From Paenibacillus sp. NAIST15-1 (GTDB lineage Bacteria > Bacillota > Bacilli > Paenibacillales > Paenibacillaceae), in contig NZ_BBYF01000004.1 in NCBI RefSeq assembly GCF_001894745.1, positions 62,001 to 126,000 on the forward strand: a DNA stretch of 64,000 nucleotides. The letters run 5' to 3'. Positions 44,589-53,998 of this stretch are shown piece by piece; position 1 is the first letter of the stretch, and each line of letters begins with the position of its first letter. Position numbers and translations under genes: made by a program. Under the pieces are notes generated by a model. That model searched no databases, was not told the DNA's origin, and saw only the letters and a list, made by a program, of their open reading frames with translations.

Positions 44589-47321
44589 TCAATGGATAGT
44601 AATGGACTTCGTATTTTGCTCCCATTTTACAGTTAGGCCTAATTGTTCCGATACAAAGCGAAGCGGGACTAAAGTCCGTCCTTGTCGAATAATAGGTGCG
44701 ACATCCGATGCAAGTCGAGAGCCGTTGCGAACGAATGCTTTTTGGTTCACGATCATTTCAAGGAAACGTTCGCCGCGCATAATCGTAACCGTCTGCGCTG
44801 GACCGTTCCAGAGCGCCTCTCCCCCAAACGCATCAAGTACAACTCGTACCGGAACGTAGGTAGAACCATTCAACACGATTGGTGCCACGTCCAGCTTCTT
44901 CACAGCGCCGTTCACCTTGGAAGACTTGCTGTTCACAGTCAAATTCATTGTAGCTGTAGGGAAAACATCCGATGAACCAGCGGGAAGCTGTGCGATCAGG
45001 TTATCGAATGCAACTGTTCCTTCTGTTGCACGTTCGTCCTGATCTTCCTTGAAGTTAACCAAATACATTCGTTTCAGCTTAGCCGGATAAGAAATACCCA
45101 ATGACGATAAATCCACTTCTACCGTCTTCCAACCTTCCCAATTGATCGATTCTACTACATTTACATAGTGAATTTTCTTATTCGCGTCATGGATCTCTAG
45201 TCGCAAATTGGTAAAGCTCTTGTCTCCATAGACGTCGAACTTCAGACCGCTAGTGCCATTAGGAAGTTCCATGCCTGTAGAACCATTCAATTCTGCATAG
45301 GCAAACTTATCAGCGCTGCCGCCTGCATTCATATCATAGGACAGCTTCAATACTTTGTCATTCGCACCGCGGCCACCAAATCCGCCTTCGATGCTGACTT
45401 GCCCCTTCGTGCTGCCCTTCGGCAATCCAGAGAAGGAGACACCCATATTTGTTTGATTGAAATTCTCTATTAATTTCTCCGATCCAAGTGTCAGAGGTAT
45501 CATTGTTCTCAAGCCATCATAGCTTGCAATGGCATAGCCAATCTTCGTTCCTTCTGGAACCGAATTCACTTTAAGCACGCCATCCTCAACCTTACCGCTG
45601 AAGCCGCGAATCTCCCATTTCACAGCAGATGAAGGTACTGTCGCCTGATTGCCATTCAGCAAGGTAGCCTTCACGGGAACAGGAACACTTGCGCCGGCAC
45701 TTAGTGGAGCTGAGCCGGTAGCGATTTGCAGGCTTGATAAGTCCTTCGCTCCGATGATCGTTACCTCTGCAGTCGTTTTCGCTCCTCCGGATGTAGCTAC
45801 AATGGTAGCCTTGCCTGAGGATTGAGCGACGAAGGCATCCTTATCCCACTTCATCTTGCCGTCCGCAGCACTCCATTTCACATCCAAGTTAGAAGCATCT
45901 ACCGGATTGTAATGCTCATCATAGGCCTTCATGCTGTATGTTGCACGCTGCCCGATAAATAGCGTTTTTTCTCCACTTAGGGTCATGCCCTTCACTTTGC
46001 CTGCTGGAGCTGTCGTGAACACACCGAGACCGTTGACAACAGAACGAACATTGTTACCTCCTTCTTTGGTTTCATGTGTCAGCTTCGTATCGAAATCGCC
46101 TAATGGCCGATTCGTCATCGTTGTGGAACCACCGCCGTCCAGGTTTACCGCTTTCCAGATACCTGCCTGTACAAGCGCCTGCTGGAATTCCTTCAATGTA
46201 AAGCCCGAGCTTACACTGTTCGATTCAGCTGTTACGATGTAAGCGTAACGACCATCCTTCGAGTAGCCGACTGCTGTACGAGCTGTTACACCACTGCCGC
46301 TAATGCCACTCGTATCACGCGTGAAGCTGGATGCCTTGCCGTTCTCAACGAGCAGCGTATGACCGCTTATCATCATTTGGAAGGAGGACGGATCTACGGA
46401 TTGGCCTGTCGACTGAGACAACAGTTTGTAATCAATCTTGAGAGATGTGCCTACCTGCATTGTGCGGCGCATGAATTCCGCAGCCTGCCCGTGTCCACGC
46501 AAAATAACGCCATCTTCAGGAACCTCCATCGGCAGAGCACCCATATTAGAGATTTGCTCTACGACCCCATTGCGTACAAGTACTTCGGTAGGCGTTGTGG
46601 TCGTATCATTCGGCCGCTTCGTTCCTTTCCAAGCGCTTGTGTAGATGTACATCGCATTGATATGACTATGCTGTTTCCCAGGCTCTTTATCATATTTCAT
46701 CTTGTTGATGCCTGACAGCGGGAACGATTGACCGTCCGCCACGGCCACATTTCCTGTGAAGCGATACTGATCGATGGTAGGCGTACCACTCTTCGTGACG
46801 GCAAAGGCATACATGCCTGTCAGCTCTGCAGGGCTTGTAATCATGACTCCGTCCGAAATGGAGCCTCCCATTGGAACTTGGTCGGAGCCCATCATCCAAT
46901 AGTCCCCGTTTACACCAGCAACTGCCCCAGTTTCCTTCGTCATCTTCGTGACTGGGTTCCCGGTAGCTGTCTTGCCGTCCTTCCCTGTCATGACATCCAG
47001 CTTAATATAGGGATTGCTTAAGTCGGCCTCAATCACATTCATTCGAGTCTTATACGTTTTCGTGCCCCGCTGCAGCGCGTATTGGTAGGTAACCAATCTA
47101 GCACCTGAGGTAAGTATCTCTTCGCTGAGCTTTTGCAATGAATTCAATGGTGCTGCATATGTATCCCCACTAGTCGAATCTATTGGTGCATCCGCATAAA
47201 CATAGTTTCCCCATCCAAATGCAGGCTGAATGAACAGTGCGCCGGATAGCACGACTGCTGCCGCCTTTTTCCCCATCCGTCTTGTGTTGATGTGGCGGAC
47301 AGTTTGATTTGATTTGCCCAT
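44589..47321 (-). CDS. Secreted phosphodiester glycosidase (NAGPA domain) with copper-amine-oxidase-like tail
   Basis: ATG at 47321 (GGGAGA seven bases upstream) gives 910 residues. Order: signal peptide (about 15-44), NAGPA/DUF2233 domain (about 90-440) containing NLDGGGSTTM at 393-402, a bacterial Ig-like domain (about 455-525), a glycan-binding-like beta domain (about 620-770, beginning ENFNQTNMGVSFSGLP), and a C-terminal copper amine oxidase N1-type repeat (about 790-910, VRVVLDAFGG, VPLRFVSEQLG) that in Paenibacillus commonly acts as a wall-binding module. NAGPA enzymes cleave sugar-phosphodiester bonds, so teichoic-acid or glycan-phosphate remodelling is a reasonable inference. No SLH. 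Confidence 0.85.
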   Translation of the reverse strand: MGKSNQTVRHINTRRMGKKAAAVVLSGALFIQPAFGWGNYVYADAPIDSTSGDTYAAPLNSLQKLSEEILTSGARLVTYQYALQRGTKTYKTRMNVIEADLSNPYIKLDVMTGKDGKTATGNPVTKMTKETGAVAGVNGDYWMMGSDQVPMGGSISDGVMITSPAELTGMYAFAVTKSGTPTIDQYRFTGNVAVADGQSFPLSGINKMKYDKEPGKQHSHINAMYIYTSAWKGTKRPNDTTTTPTEVLVRNGVVEQISNMGALPMEVPEDGVILRGHGQAAEFMRRTMQVGTSLKIDYKLLSQSTGQSVDPSSFQMMISGHTLLVENGKASSFTRDTSGISGSGVTARTAVGYSKDGRYAYIVTAESNSVSSGFTLKEFQQALVQAGIWKAVNLDGGGSTTMTNRPLGDFDTKLTHETKEGGNNVRSVVNGLGVFTTAPAGKVKGMTLSGEKTLFIGQRATYSMKAYDEHYNPVDASNLDVKWSAADGKMKWDKDAFVAQSSGKATIVATSGGAKTTAEVTIIGAKDLSSLQIATGSAPLSAGASVPVPVKATLLNGNQATVPSSAVKWEIRGFSGKVEDGVLKVNSVPEGTKIGYAIASYDGLRTMIPLTLGSEKLIENFNQTNMGVSFSGLPKGSTKGQVSIEGGFGGRGANDKVLKLSYDMNAGGSADKFAYAELNGSTGMELPNGTSGLKFDVYGDKSFTNLRLEIHDANKKIHYVNVVESINWEGWKTVEVDLSSLGISYPAKLKRMYLVNFKEDQDERATEGTVAFDNLIAQLPAGSSDVFPTATMNLTVNSKSSKVNGAVKKLDVAPIVLNGSTYVPVRVVLDAFGGEALWNGPAQTVTIMRGERFLEMIVNQKAFVRNGSRLASDVAPIIRQGRTLVPLRFVSEQLGLTVKWEQNTKSITIH

Positions 47322-47348
47322 GTGTCTCTCTCCCATTTCGTCCTATTA

Positions 47349-47378
47349 TGTATAAATGTCAATATGTTCGCGTGTCAA
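47349..47378 (-). promoter_or_regulatory. Putative promoter of the phosphodiester glycosidase gene
   Basis: Minus-strand TTGACA (47373-47378), 18-bp spacer, TATACA (47349-47354), about 30 bp before the start codon. A second TATAAT about 35 bp upstream suggests tandem promoters. Confidence 0.65.
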
Positions 47379-47411
47379 CTCTACTATTATATAGACTACC
47401 AAAATCGACAA

Positions 47412-47425
47412 AAAGTTGCGATTTT
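47412..47425 (-). promoter_or_regulatory. CGCAACTTT box upstream of the glycosidase gene
   Basis: Reads AAAATCGCAACTTT on the minus strand. The same 14 bases occur upstream of the 858-residue secreted protein gene at 56634-56647, and the 9-base core occurs upstream of the S-layer gene at 60000-60008. Confidence 0.55.
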
Positions 47426-47474
47426 GTTACGTATTTGGTGGATTTTACGATATAATGCCTGAGCAAAGCCAGGA

Positions 47475-47527
47475 TGAAAAAAGAAGCCCTGCCTTCCGGG
47501 CTATTCGCCGTTAGTAGACAGGACTTC
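47475..47527 (-). terminator. Intrinsic terminator after the Ig-like/SLH gene
   Basis: GAAGTCCTG and CAGGGCTTC around a loop that itself contains AGCCCGGAAGG, followed by TTTTTTC, 15 bp after the stop codon. Confidence 0.8.
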
Positions 47528-47541
47528 CTTCTTGTTATTTA

Positions 47542-50500
47542 TTAATCCAACGTAATATAATCTACTTTTTTCAATAATCGAACTAATAGAATGGCTGCCT
47601 GTGCACGTGTTGCTGAACCCTTAGGCTGGAAGCGGTTCGTGCTAACCCCTTGAATGAGTCCATCCTGTACGGCCTGTGCCACGATTGTTGCGCCTGCACG
47701 TGTAAATTCCTTATTGTCCTTGAATGACTTCAGCACATCTGTCGATGCAGCGGACATCCGATATCCTGCTGCTTGTGCAGCACGAACCATCATAAGCGTA
47801 ATCTGCTCGCGTGTCACAAATTGCTTCGGCTTGAATGTTCCATCTGGGAAGCCCGTAATTACACCTGAACGGATGGCCGCACCAATGTAGGCTCCTGTCA
47901 TATCTCCTTGATTCACATCGCGGAAACGCTTGACAGCTTCACTATCTGGTTCAAGACCTAACGCTCGAGCAATCGAGACAGCAAATTCCTCACGCGTAAT
48001 CGGCTTGTTCGGCTCGAACTTGGTGCTGCTGCGTCCACTCATAATCATTTTGGATACGAGGGCAGTCACATCCGCTTGTGCCCAATGTCCCTGCAAATCG
48101 ATGAAGGATTGCTTCCCTACCGTAAAGAGAATAATCTTTGTGCCAACCATGTTTGTAATGGCTACGGTATCTAATCCTGCACGTGACACCTTGGTTGGCA
48201 AGTATCCTAATTTCGAGTAATTCTTCATCCACTCTACTAATGCTGCCCGGCTGGCAGTTACTGATTGGGAAGACTTCATTTTTACAACGGTATCGATATT
48301 CAGCGCGCTACCAGTGCCATTGTTTACTACATTGAACAACGAGAATTGATAAGCCTTCACCATTGCTGTTGCTTGTGCACTTGCAAGCTCGTTCGTAATC
48401 GTCGCTGTTTCATTGACCGGATCGATTTCAAAGAGAAGCGAAGAATTCGTGATTGATCCTTGCGTTCTTTGGATGATCTTGCTCATCGTATCACGATTAA
48501 GCGATATTCCGTATATAGCTTCCTTATACTTCACGGTAAACCAGATCGCATCGGTTCGCGAATATGCTTTTTCAAAAGCGGCTAACGGCACTACGACCCG
48601 CGCACCCGCTTCTGTGGATGGCACTTCGAATCGAAGCTGCTTATCCGAATCCAGAGATTGGCCAGCAAACTCAAATGCCGTCTTCACCTTAGTAGTATCA
48701 AGCGTATAACGATTGACCGTTACTCCGCTGCTTGTCCGGTCAGTAGTAATTTGAGCTGTATTCTGAAGCAGAACATACGCATAGTCTCCGAAGGAGCTGT
48801 CCTTGTCGCTTTTTACAAAATAGCTATCCAGCGACCCTGCTGTTGTTCCACCTGTGCCTGTGCCCGTTGTTCCTACTTTTAAGTTCGAGAATGTCTTGAT
48901 TTCGATTCCGGCCTCTGATTGAAGTGCTTTAGAACCTGTATTGTAGGTCACACTTAAGTTGCTTCCATCTGTTGGCGGGTACATTAACTCGATCGTCACT
49001 TGCGTTCCACTGGCAGTTACTTGTTTAATACTCATCGCCTGACTGCCTGACATGACCAGAAACTGCGGATAATAGGACGACGACATCGATTCAAGCCGCT
49101 TGTTAAACGTCAAGATGATTGATGGGGACTTCCAGGTTATCGATTGGACAGTCGCAGCTTCGCTATCAGTCGAATTCGAAGCAGATACAAGGTTCAAGTT
49201 GGATGCATAGTTGTAATTCCAATCGCGCAGCGGCGGATTTCCTCTTACATACGATACGGTTACATGATCTGTTTTCGATACCGCCGATTGCAGAGTCAGT
49301 TCCACTCGATTTTCCTTAATCTCAACCTTCGTGACGTAACGTGCCTTTTCATTCACGAGTACCGAGAATTGGTTCTTCATCGGAATGTTGTTCTTATCCA
49401 TTGGTTTGTTGTACTTCAGAATCATCTTCGTTCCAAGTACCGTTACCTCTTTCAGTTCCGGCGGCTTATTGTCATAGCTGTTCCGTACGAAAAATTCATC
49501 GATTGTTCCTACCTTGCTGCCACGGGTATCCTCTAGTGGATAATTGCCCGGTGTGTAGCTGACCTTGACAATATCTCCGTTCGATACCGAACGGTTTAAT
49601 GACAAGGTCACGGTAGACGAGCTGCTGTTATGCGATAGTTTATCAATTCCTACAGTGGAATCATTGTATGTGACGGTAAATTGACCGTCTGCATAGGAAG
49701 AAACACTTTTCAGAGAATCTGTAAAATATAAATACAAAGTAGAACCGGAAATATACCCATCTCGCAGCTTCGTTAATGTCGTGTCTACCTTGTTCTCTAC
49801 CGCACGGGAGCTAAAGCTGGAAGCTACATTGCCTACCGTATCACGCACCGCGCGGAAGCGTGCCGCATAGCTAATCTTGACGTCTTGACCTACAGCAACG
49901 CCGCTCTCTAGCGATACATAGACATAATTACTAGAGGTATACGCGCTGCTGACACGCCGCTCCTCGTTATTCACTAGTACGGTGAATTCGTTGGAAGGCG
50001 GATTCACGTTGCTGTCGAGCGTCTTGTTATATCGAATTTGAATTAACGAGTTGCTGTACATCGTTACATCTTCTACTGCTGGCGGATTCCGGTCAGTAAT
50101 TGCCGTAGAAAACGCCCATTCAGATAGTCCTGCAAATTCATTGCCGGCTGTATCCTTAACGGCGCCCCTTGCAATGCTGACCGTATACACAGTGTTTTCC
50201 TGCAAGCTGGAGGCAGGATAAATCCACAGCTCCTTCGAATTGCGCACGTATACGCTGGCTGATTCTGAATAGGAGTAGGATTTGCGTCGCAAGTCAACAC
50301 CTTTTCCCGTATACACAATTGGCTTACTAAAGGTTATAATTAACGTCTTGTTCGCCGGTACAGTCACACTGCCGGACGATGGATCGAAGCTGACAATCGT
50401 TGGCGCGGTTGTATCCGTTGATTGCGTACGGAACGACCATTCCACAGCCTCCATCAGGTTTCCAGCAGCATCACGGAATGCTCCCTTGGGTATTGAGACT

Positions 50501-51492
50501 ACATATGTGCGATTTGGTTCTAAAGACAGAACATTCGTGGACTGAATAACCGCAGAGCCGCCTCCCGTTATCGCTGAGGTAACAGGGAGCACAATATCTT
50601 GGCGTCCATCTGATTTAATCACAATATTGCCTGTTACTTGATAGACCGACTTATCGAATGTTAGTTCCAAGCGTGTCTGTGGGGGGACAGCTGTCCCATC
50701 CAGCGAGCGCTTTGTTATTTTCGGTGGATTCGTATCAACACCAGGCGTCGTTGTAAAGTTCCAATACGTCTTGCCTGAGAAGCCTGCTACGGGAGTCCCG
50801 TCATCCAAATCCAAAAAAGCGCCTGCATCCATCGTGACATAGTACGCTGTTCCGGCTTCTAATCCATCCAATTTCATCGTTGCTGTAAGTCCATTCACTA
50901 CGAAATCCTTCGCAGCGATTGTCTTCACGACACTGTTGTCACTGAACTTATTGATCTTGATGCTGCCTTGGCCCGCTTGGACAGGACGGTTAAACGTAAT
51001 TTGTGCATCCGCAGGCAAAGAAATTCCTTGGCCTTGTGGCGAGAAGGATGCCGCTTCCTGCTGGGATTTAGTGGAAAATGCCCATTCTGCAGGTGTGGAC
51101 AATTCTTTAGAGGCTTCGCCCAAAAAGAGCTTTCCATCAACTTTTACAACATATCTTGTTCCAGCTTCAAAAGGCTGCAACCCTTCCAGCTGGAATGTTA
51201 CGTTATCAGTTGTTACTATTTTTCCGATTCCATTCGAACTTGTTTCAGCAAAGCGCTGCTGTGCTCCTGTTTTTTCGTTCGTTACCGTAATGTACCCATT
51301 CGTCATGGATACTTTTTCGTTGAACGTAAATTGTATGCTTGATGGATTGATCGAGACTTCCTGCGCACCGTTAGCTGGCAATGAGCTGACTATCGCAAGA
51401 GGGGTAGCTGCGTGCACTTCGGGCACACCTCCCCATCCGAACACTCCTAAAAAAAGGACAAAGGCCATTGTAGCCGCAATCCATTTCTTCAT
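47542..51492 (-). CDS. Giant secreted protein with Ig-like and SwmB repeats and three C-terminal SLH domains
   Basis: ATG at 51492 with AAGGAG eight bases upstream gives 1316 residues. Signal peptide (1-28, ending EVHAA), then about four Big_5-type Ig-like repeats (NPSSIQFTFNEKVSM, PPQTRLELTFDKSVYQVTG, PANKTLIITFSKPIVYTGKG), then about four SwmB-type repeats (IQIRYNKTLDS, FTVLVNNEERRVSS), a linker, and three SLH motifs at the C-terminus (GHWAQADVTALV, FPDGTFKPKQFVTREQ, RFQPKGSATRAQ). It should bind pyruvylated wall polymer through the SLH domains and display the repeats outward. P. alvei is known to have a C-terminal-SLH protein, SlhA, affecting swarming; I cannot tell whether this is it. Confidence 0.88.
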   Translation of the reverse strand: MKKWIAATMAFVLFLGVFGWGGVPEVHAATPLAIVSSLPANGAQEVSINPSSIQFTFNEKVSMTNGYITVTNEKTGAQQRFAETSSNGIGKIVTTDNVTFQLEGLQPFEAGTRYVVKVDGKLFLGEASKELSTPAEWAFSTKSQQEAASFSPQGQGISLPADAQITFNRPVQAGQGSIKINKFSDNSVVKTIAAKDFVVNGLTATMKLDGLEAGTAYYVTMDAGAFLDLDDGTPVAGFSGKTYWNFTTTPGVDTNPPKITKRSLDGTAVPPQTRLELTFDKSVYQVTGNIVIKSDGRQDIVLPVTSAITGGGSAVIQSTNVLSLEPNRTYVVSIPKGAFRDAAGNLMEAVEWSFRTQSTDTTAPTIVSFDPSSGSVTVPANKTLIITFSKPIVYTGKGVDLRRKSYSYSESASVYVRNSKELWIYPASSLQENTVYTVSIARGAVKDTAGNEFAGLSEWAFSTAITDRNPPAVEDVTMYSNSLIQIRYNKTLDSNVNPPSNEFTVLVNNEERRVSSAYTSSNYVYVSLESGVAVGQDVKISYAARFRAVRDTVGNVASSFSSRAVENKVDTTLTKLRDGYISGSTLYLYFTDSLKSVSSYADGQFTVTYNDSTVGIDKLSHNSSSSTVTLSLNRSVSNGDIVKVSYTPGNYPLEDTRGSKVGTIDEFFVRNSYDNKPPELKEVTVLGTKMILKYNKPMDKNNIPMKNQFSVLVNEKARYVTKVEIKENRVELTLQSAVSKTDHVTVSYVRGNPPLRDWNYNYASNLNLVSASNSTDSEAATVQSITWKSPSIILTFNKRLESMSSSYYPQFLVMSGSQAMSIKQVTASGTQVTIELMYPPTDGSNLSVTYNTGSKALQSEAGIEIKTFSNLKVGTTGTGTGGTTAGSLDSYFVKSDKDSSFGDYAYVLLQNTAQITTDRTSSGVTVNRYTLDTTKVKTAFEFAGQSLDSDKQLRFEVPSTEAGARVVVPLAAFEKAYSRTDAIWFTVKYKEAIYGISLNRDTMSKIIQRTQGSITNSSLLFEIDPVNETATITNELASAQATAMVKAYQFSLFNVVNNGTGSALNIDTVVKMKSSQSVTASRAALVEWMKNYSKLGYLPTKVSRAGLDTVAITNMVGTKIILFTVGKQSFIDLQGHWAQADVTALVSKMIMSGRSSTKFEPNKPITREEFAVSIARALGLEPDSEAVKRFRDVNQGDMTGAYIGAAIRSGVITGFPDGTFKPKQFVTREQITLMMVRAAQAAGYRMSAASTDVLKSFKDNKEFTRAGATIVAQAVQDGLIQGVSTNRFQPKGSATRAQAAILLVRLLKKVDYITLD

Positions 51493-51580
51493 TCTATATG
51501 CTCCTTTCATTCCGAAGACAGTTGTACTCTATTTGTCGGTAAAAAGGAGGAAATAGTTTAGATTCATCACCACCGGTACG

Positions 51581-51625
51581 CAAAAAAGACCTCCTCCTAA
51601 GCCTGATAGCCTAGAAAGAGGTCTT
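51581..51625 (-). terminator. Intrinsic terminator after metK
   Basis: AAGACCTCTTTC and GGAGGAGGTCTT around a 16-base loop, followed by TTTT, about 30 bp after the stop codon. Confidence 0.8.
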
Positions 51626-51655
51626 GTATAAGCGCTCAAATAATAAAGGGTTAGA

Positions 51656-52855
51656 TTACAAACCCGCTTGCTCACGCAGAGCATCTGCTTTGTCTGTACG
51701 TTCCCAAGGCAAATCCAAATCTGTACGGCCAAAGTGTCCGTAAGCAGCAGTCTGCTTGTAGATTGGTTTGCGCAGATCAAGCATTTTAATAATGCCTGCA
51801 GGACGAAGATCAAAATGAGATTGAATCAGTTCAACAATCTTCTCTTCATTTACTTTGCCTGTTCCGTAAGTGTCCACGTTAATGGATACTGGAGTTGCTA
51901 CACCAATGGCATAAGCCAATTGGATTTCACATTTGTCAGCCAAGCCAGCTGCTACGATGTTCTTCGCAACATAGCGCGCTGCATAAGCTGCAGAACGGTC
52001 CACCTTCGTTGGATCCTTGCCGGAAAACGCTCCGCCACCATGGCGTGCATATCCGCCGTACGTATCCACGATGATTTTACGCCCAGTCAAACCTGCATCA
52101 CCTTGTGGTCCGCCGATTACGAAGCGGCCAGTTGGGTTGATGTAGTACTTCGTCTTATCGTCGAGCCATTCGCTAGGAACGACTGGAGTAATAACTAATT
52201 CTCTGATATCACGTTGGATTTGCTCCAATGTTGTATCTTCAGCATGCTGTGTGGACACAACAATCGTATCTACACGTACTGGCTTATCTCCATCATATTC
52301 AATCGTCACTTGTGTCTTACCGTCTGGACGAAGGTAAGGCAATGTGCCGTCTTTGCGTACTTCGGACAAACGACGAGCAATACGGTGTGACAATGCGATC
52401 GGAAGTGGCATAAGTTCTGGCGTTTCGTTCGTTGCAAAGCCGAACATCAAGCCTTGGTCGCCTGCACCGATATTCTCGGTTTCTTGCTTGGCATCTTCAG
52501 TACGTGTTTCAATGCCAGCGTTAACCCCCTGAGCGATGTCTGGAGATTGTTCGTTAAGCGAGGTCAATACTGCACAGGTATTATAATCAAAACCATACTT
52601 GGCGCGCGTATACCCGATATCTTTGATCGTGTTGCGTACGATAGATGGAATGTCAACATAATCTGCCTTTGTGCTGATTTCTCCTATGACGAGAACTAAT
52701 CCCGTGGCTACGGATACTTCACATGCAACCCGAGCATTCGGGTCGTTCGCCAAAAAGGCGTCCAATACCGCGTCCGAAATCTGGTCGCATATTTTATCCG
52801 GGTGTCCCTCAGTAACGGACTCGGACGTAAACAAGTGGCGTCCTTTCAATGACAT
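51656..52855 (-). CDS. metK: S-adenosylmethionine synthetase
   Basis: Makes SAM from methionine and ATP. 399 residues, ATG at 52855 with AGGAGG. Family motifs are complete: [36 protein letters not shown] and [19 protein letters not shown]. Supplies SAM used by the radical SAM enzyme and FliB in this window among many others. Stands alone between a spore-protein gene and its terminator. Confidence 0.98.
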   Translation of the reverse strand: MSLKGRHLFTSESVTEGHPDKICDQISDAVLDAFLANDPNARVACEVSVATGLVLVIGEISTKADYVDIPSIVRNTIKDIGYTRAKYGFDYNTCAVLTSLNEQSPDIAQGVNAGIETRTEDAKQETENIGAGDQGLMFGFATNETPELMPLPIALSHRIARRLSEVRKDGTLPYLRPDGKTQVTIEYDGDKPVRVDTIVVSTQHAEDTTLEQIQRDIRELVITPVVPSEWLDDKTKYYINPTGRFVIGGPQGDAGLTGRKIIVDTYGGYARHGGGAFSGKDPTKVDRSAAYAARYVAKNIVAAGLADKCEIQLAYAIGVATPVSINVDTYGTGKVNEEKIVELIQSHFDLRPAGIIKMLDLRKPIYKQTAAYGHFGRTDLDLPWERTDKADALREQAGL

Positions 52856-52904
52856 AGGACTCGACCTCCTAACCTATAATATGGCTCTCCCATGAGCAGC
52901 CTAA

Positions 52905-52938
52905 ACAAAAAATGAACCTTTCCCGAATGGAAAAGGTT
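52905..52938 (-). terminator. Intrinsic terminator inside the metK leader
   Basis: AACCTTTTCC and GGGAAAGGTT around an ATTC loop, followed by CATTTTTTG, located between the metK promoter and the metK start, about 17 bases after the inferred transcription start. An attenuator-like arrangement. It might also stop transcripts from the spore-protein gene upstream. Confidence 0.8.
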
Positions 52939-52961
52939 GTTATAGCAGCCTTCGAAAAATC

Positions 52962-52990
52962 ATATTACTGTATTTGTCCGGTCCTGTCAA
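52962..52990 (-). promoter_or_regulatory. metK promoter
   Basis: Minus-strand TTGACA (52985-52990), exactly 17 bases, TAATAT (52962-52967): a near-consensus vegetative promoter, about 105 bp before the metK start codon. Confidence 0.85.
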
Positions 52991-53014
52991 TGAAAGCGTC
53001 AAAAGTTGGATTAC

Positions 53015-53278
53015 CTATTTTTGCTGCAGTGCGGTGGCAATGAGACGTTTTGTTATTTCGCCGCCTACCGAACCAGCATCACGTGAAGATAAGGTACCCC
53101 AATCAGCATGACTAGTCGTATGTTGAACCGGAACGCTGCCGAGTTCGGAAGCGAACTCTGTATCCATTCCAATATGTGCTCCGTGATGAGAAACCGGAAG
53201 TCCGAACTCGGCTGCAATCTCATATTTCATACGGTGCAGGGCGTCTCTGCTGGCTGGCACTAACGTTTTTTTGCTCAC
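53015..53278 (-). CDS. Alpha/beta-type small acid-soluble spore protein
   Basis: Coats and protects DNA in spores. GTG at 53278 with GGAGG eight bases upstream gives 87 residues, longer than the usual 60-75. The two conserved blocks are present: LHRMKYEIAAEFG (with the germination-protease cleavage region E-I/F-A) and SVGGEITKRLIATAL. The middle is more divergent, with an H-rich segment (VSHHGAHIG). Confidence 0.88.
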   Translation of the reverse strand: MSKKTLVPASRDALHRMKYEIAAEFGLPVSHHGAHIGMDTEFASELGSVPVQHTTSHADWGTLSSRDAGSVGGEITKRLIATALQQK

Positions 53279-53382
53279 GGTAATATCCTCCCTCGTTATA
53301 TATGCATCAGTGATAATTATTGTGCCTCTTTCAGAAGGATACACCCGCAGGAAATGTTGCCCGCCCTGCCAGCTCATGTTAA

Positions 53383-53934
53383 TTACTCTGCTTTTTGTAC
53401 GACTGAATAGCCCCCGCGTACCATAACAATCAAACCATTCTCCTGCTGCGGATCTGGCATCATACCGCGTCCATCACGCGGGAACAACAGCAAGTGGTTC
53501 GTCGCAACCGCTTGCCCGCTCTTGATATCTGTGCCTTCCGTTACATCCGGCACCCCATTCTCATCCGGGCTTGTGATGACTGCCTTTCCGTTGCGGACAA
53601 TGACTTCAGTTCCAGCCTTAGCAATAAGCTTCTGGCCAGTTTTAACCGTTACGACTTTAAGTTCCGTATTGCTTGTTGTATCCCCCTCAGGCTGATCCTT
53701 CTTCGGGTTATCTTTGTCCTTGCTCGTAGTGTCATTACCTGTATTGCCTTTCTTCAATTCAGCTTGGATAAGGGATTTAACTTGTTGATCCACATAACTC
53801 TTCGTTACAAGTGGATCTGAAGATGTTCCTGGGGTTGTATCTGCTGCGAATGCATTCACACCCAAAATAGAACCTGCCACAATTCCCCCTGTTATTAATG
53901 TTGTAGATAAAATAACCTTCGTAAATTTGTTCAT
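53383..53934 (-). CDS. Small secreted protein of unknown function
   Basis: 183 residues, ATG at 53934 with GGAGGAGG. Signal peptide (1-30, ending NAFAAD), a helix VTKSYVDQQVKSLIQAEL, a Lys/Asp/Thr-rich linker (75-95), then a beta domain with KLIAKAGTEVIVRNGKAVI, DVTEGTDIKSGQAV and NHLLLFPRDGRGM. This last pattern recurs in unannotated Bacilli proteins, as far as I recall; no function is known. It follows the 858-residue secreted protein gene beyond a terminator. Confidence 0.8.
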   Translation of the reverse strand: MNKFTKVILSTTLITGGIVAGSILGVNAFAADTTPGTSSDPLVTKSYVDQQVKSLIQAELKKGNTGNDTTSKDKDNPKKDQPEGDTTSNTELKVVTVKTGQKLIAKAGTEVIVRNGKAVITSPDENGVPDVTEGTDIKSGQAVATNHLLLFPRDGRGMMPDPQQENGLIVMVRGGYSVVQKAE

Positions 53935-53960
53935 TTTTTCCTCCTCCTACTTCTTATGCC

Positions 53961-53990
53961 AAAAACTCCCCTCTACGAGGGGAGTTTTCT
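53961..53990 (-). terminator. Intrinsic terminator after the 858-residue secreted protein gene
   Basis: AAAACTCCCCTC and GAGGGGAGTTTT around a three-base loop; almost perfectly symmetrical, T-rich on both sides. Confidence 0.85.
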
Positions 53991-53998
53991 TTATTGTT

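Noticed and set aside
52856-53014. S-box (SAM-I) riboswitch before metK
   Set aside because: The space between promoter and terminator is too short and the conserved aptamer sequences are not visible.
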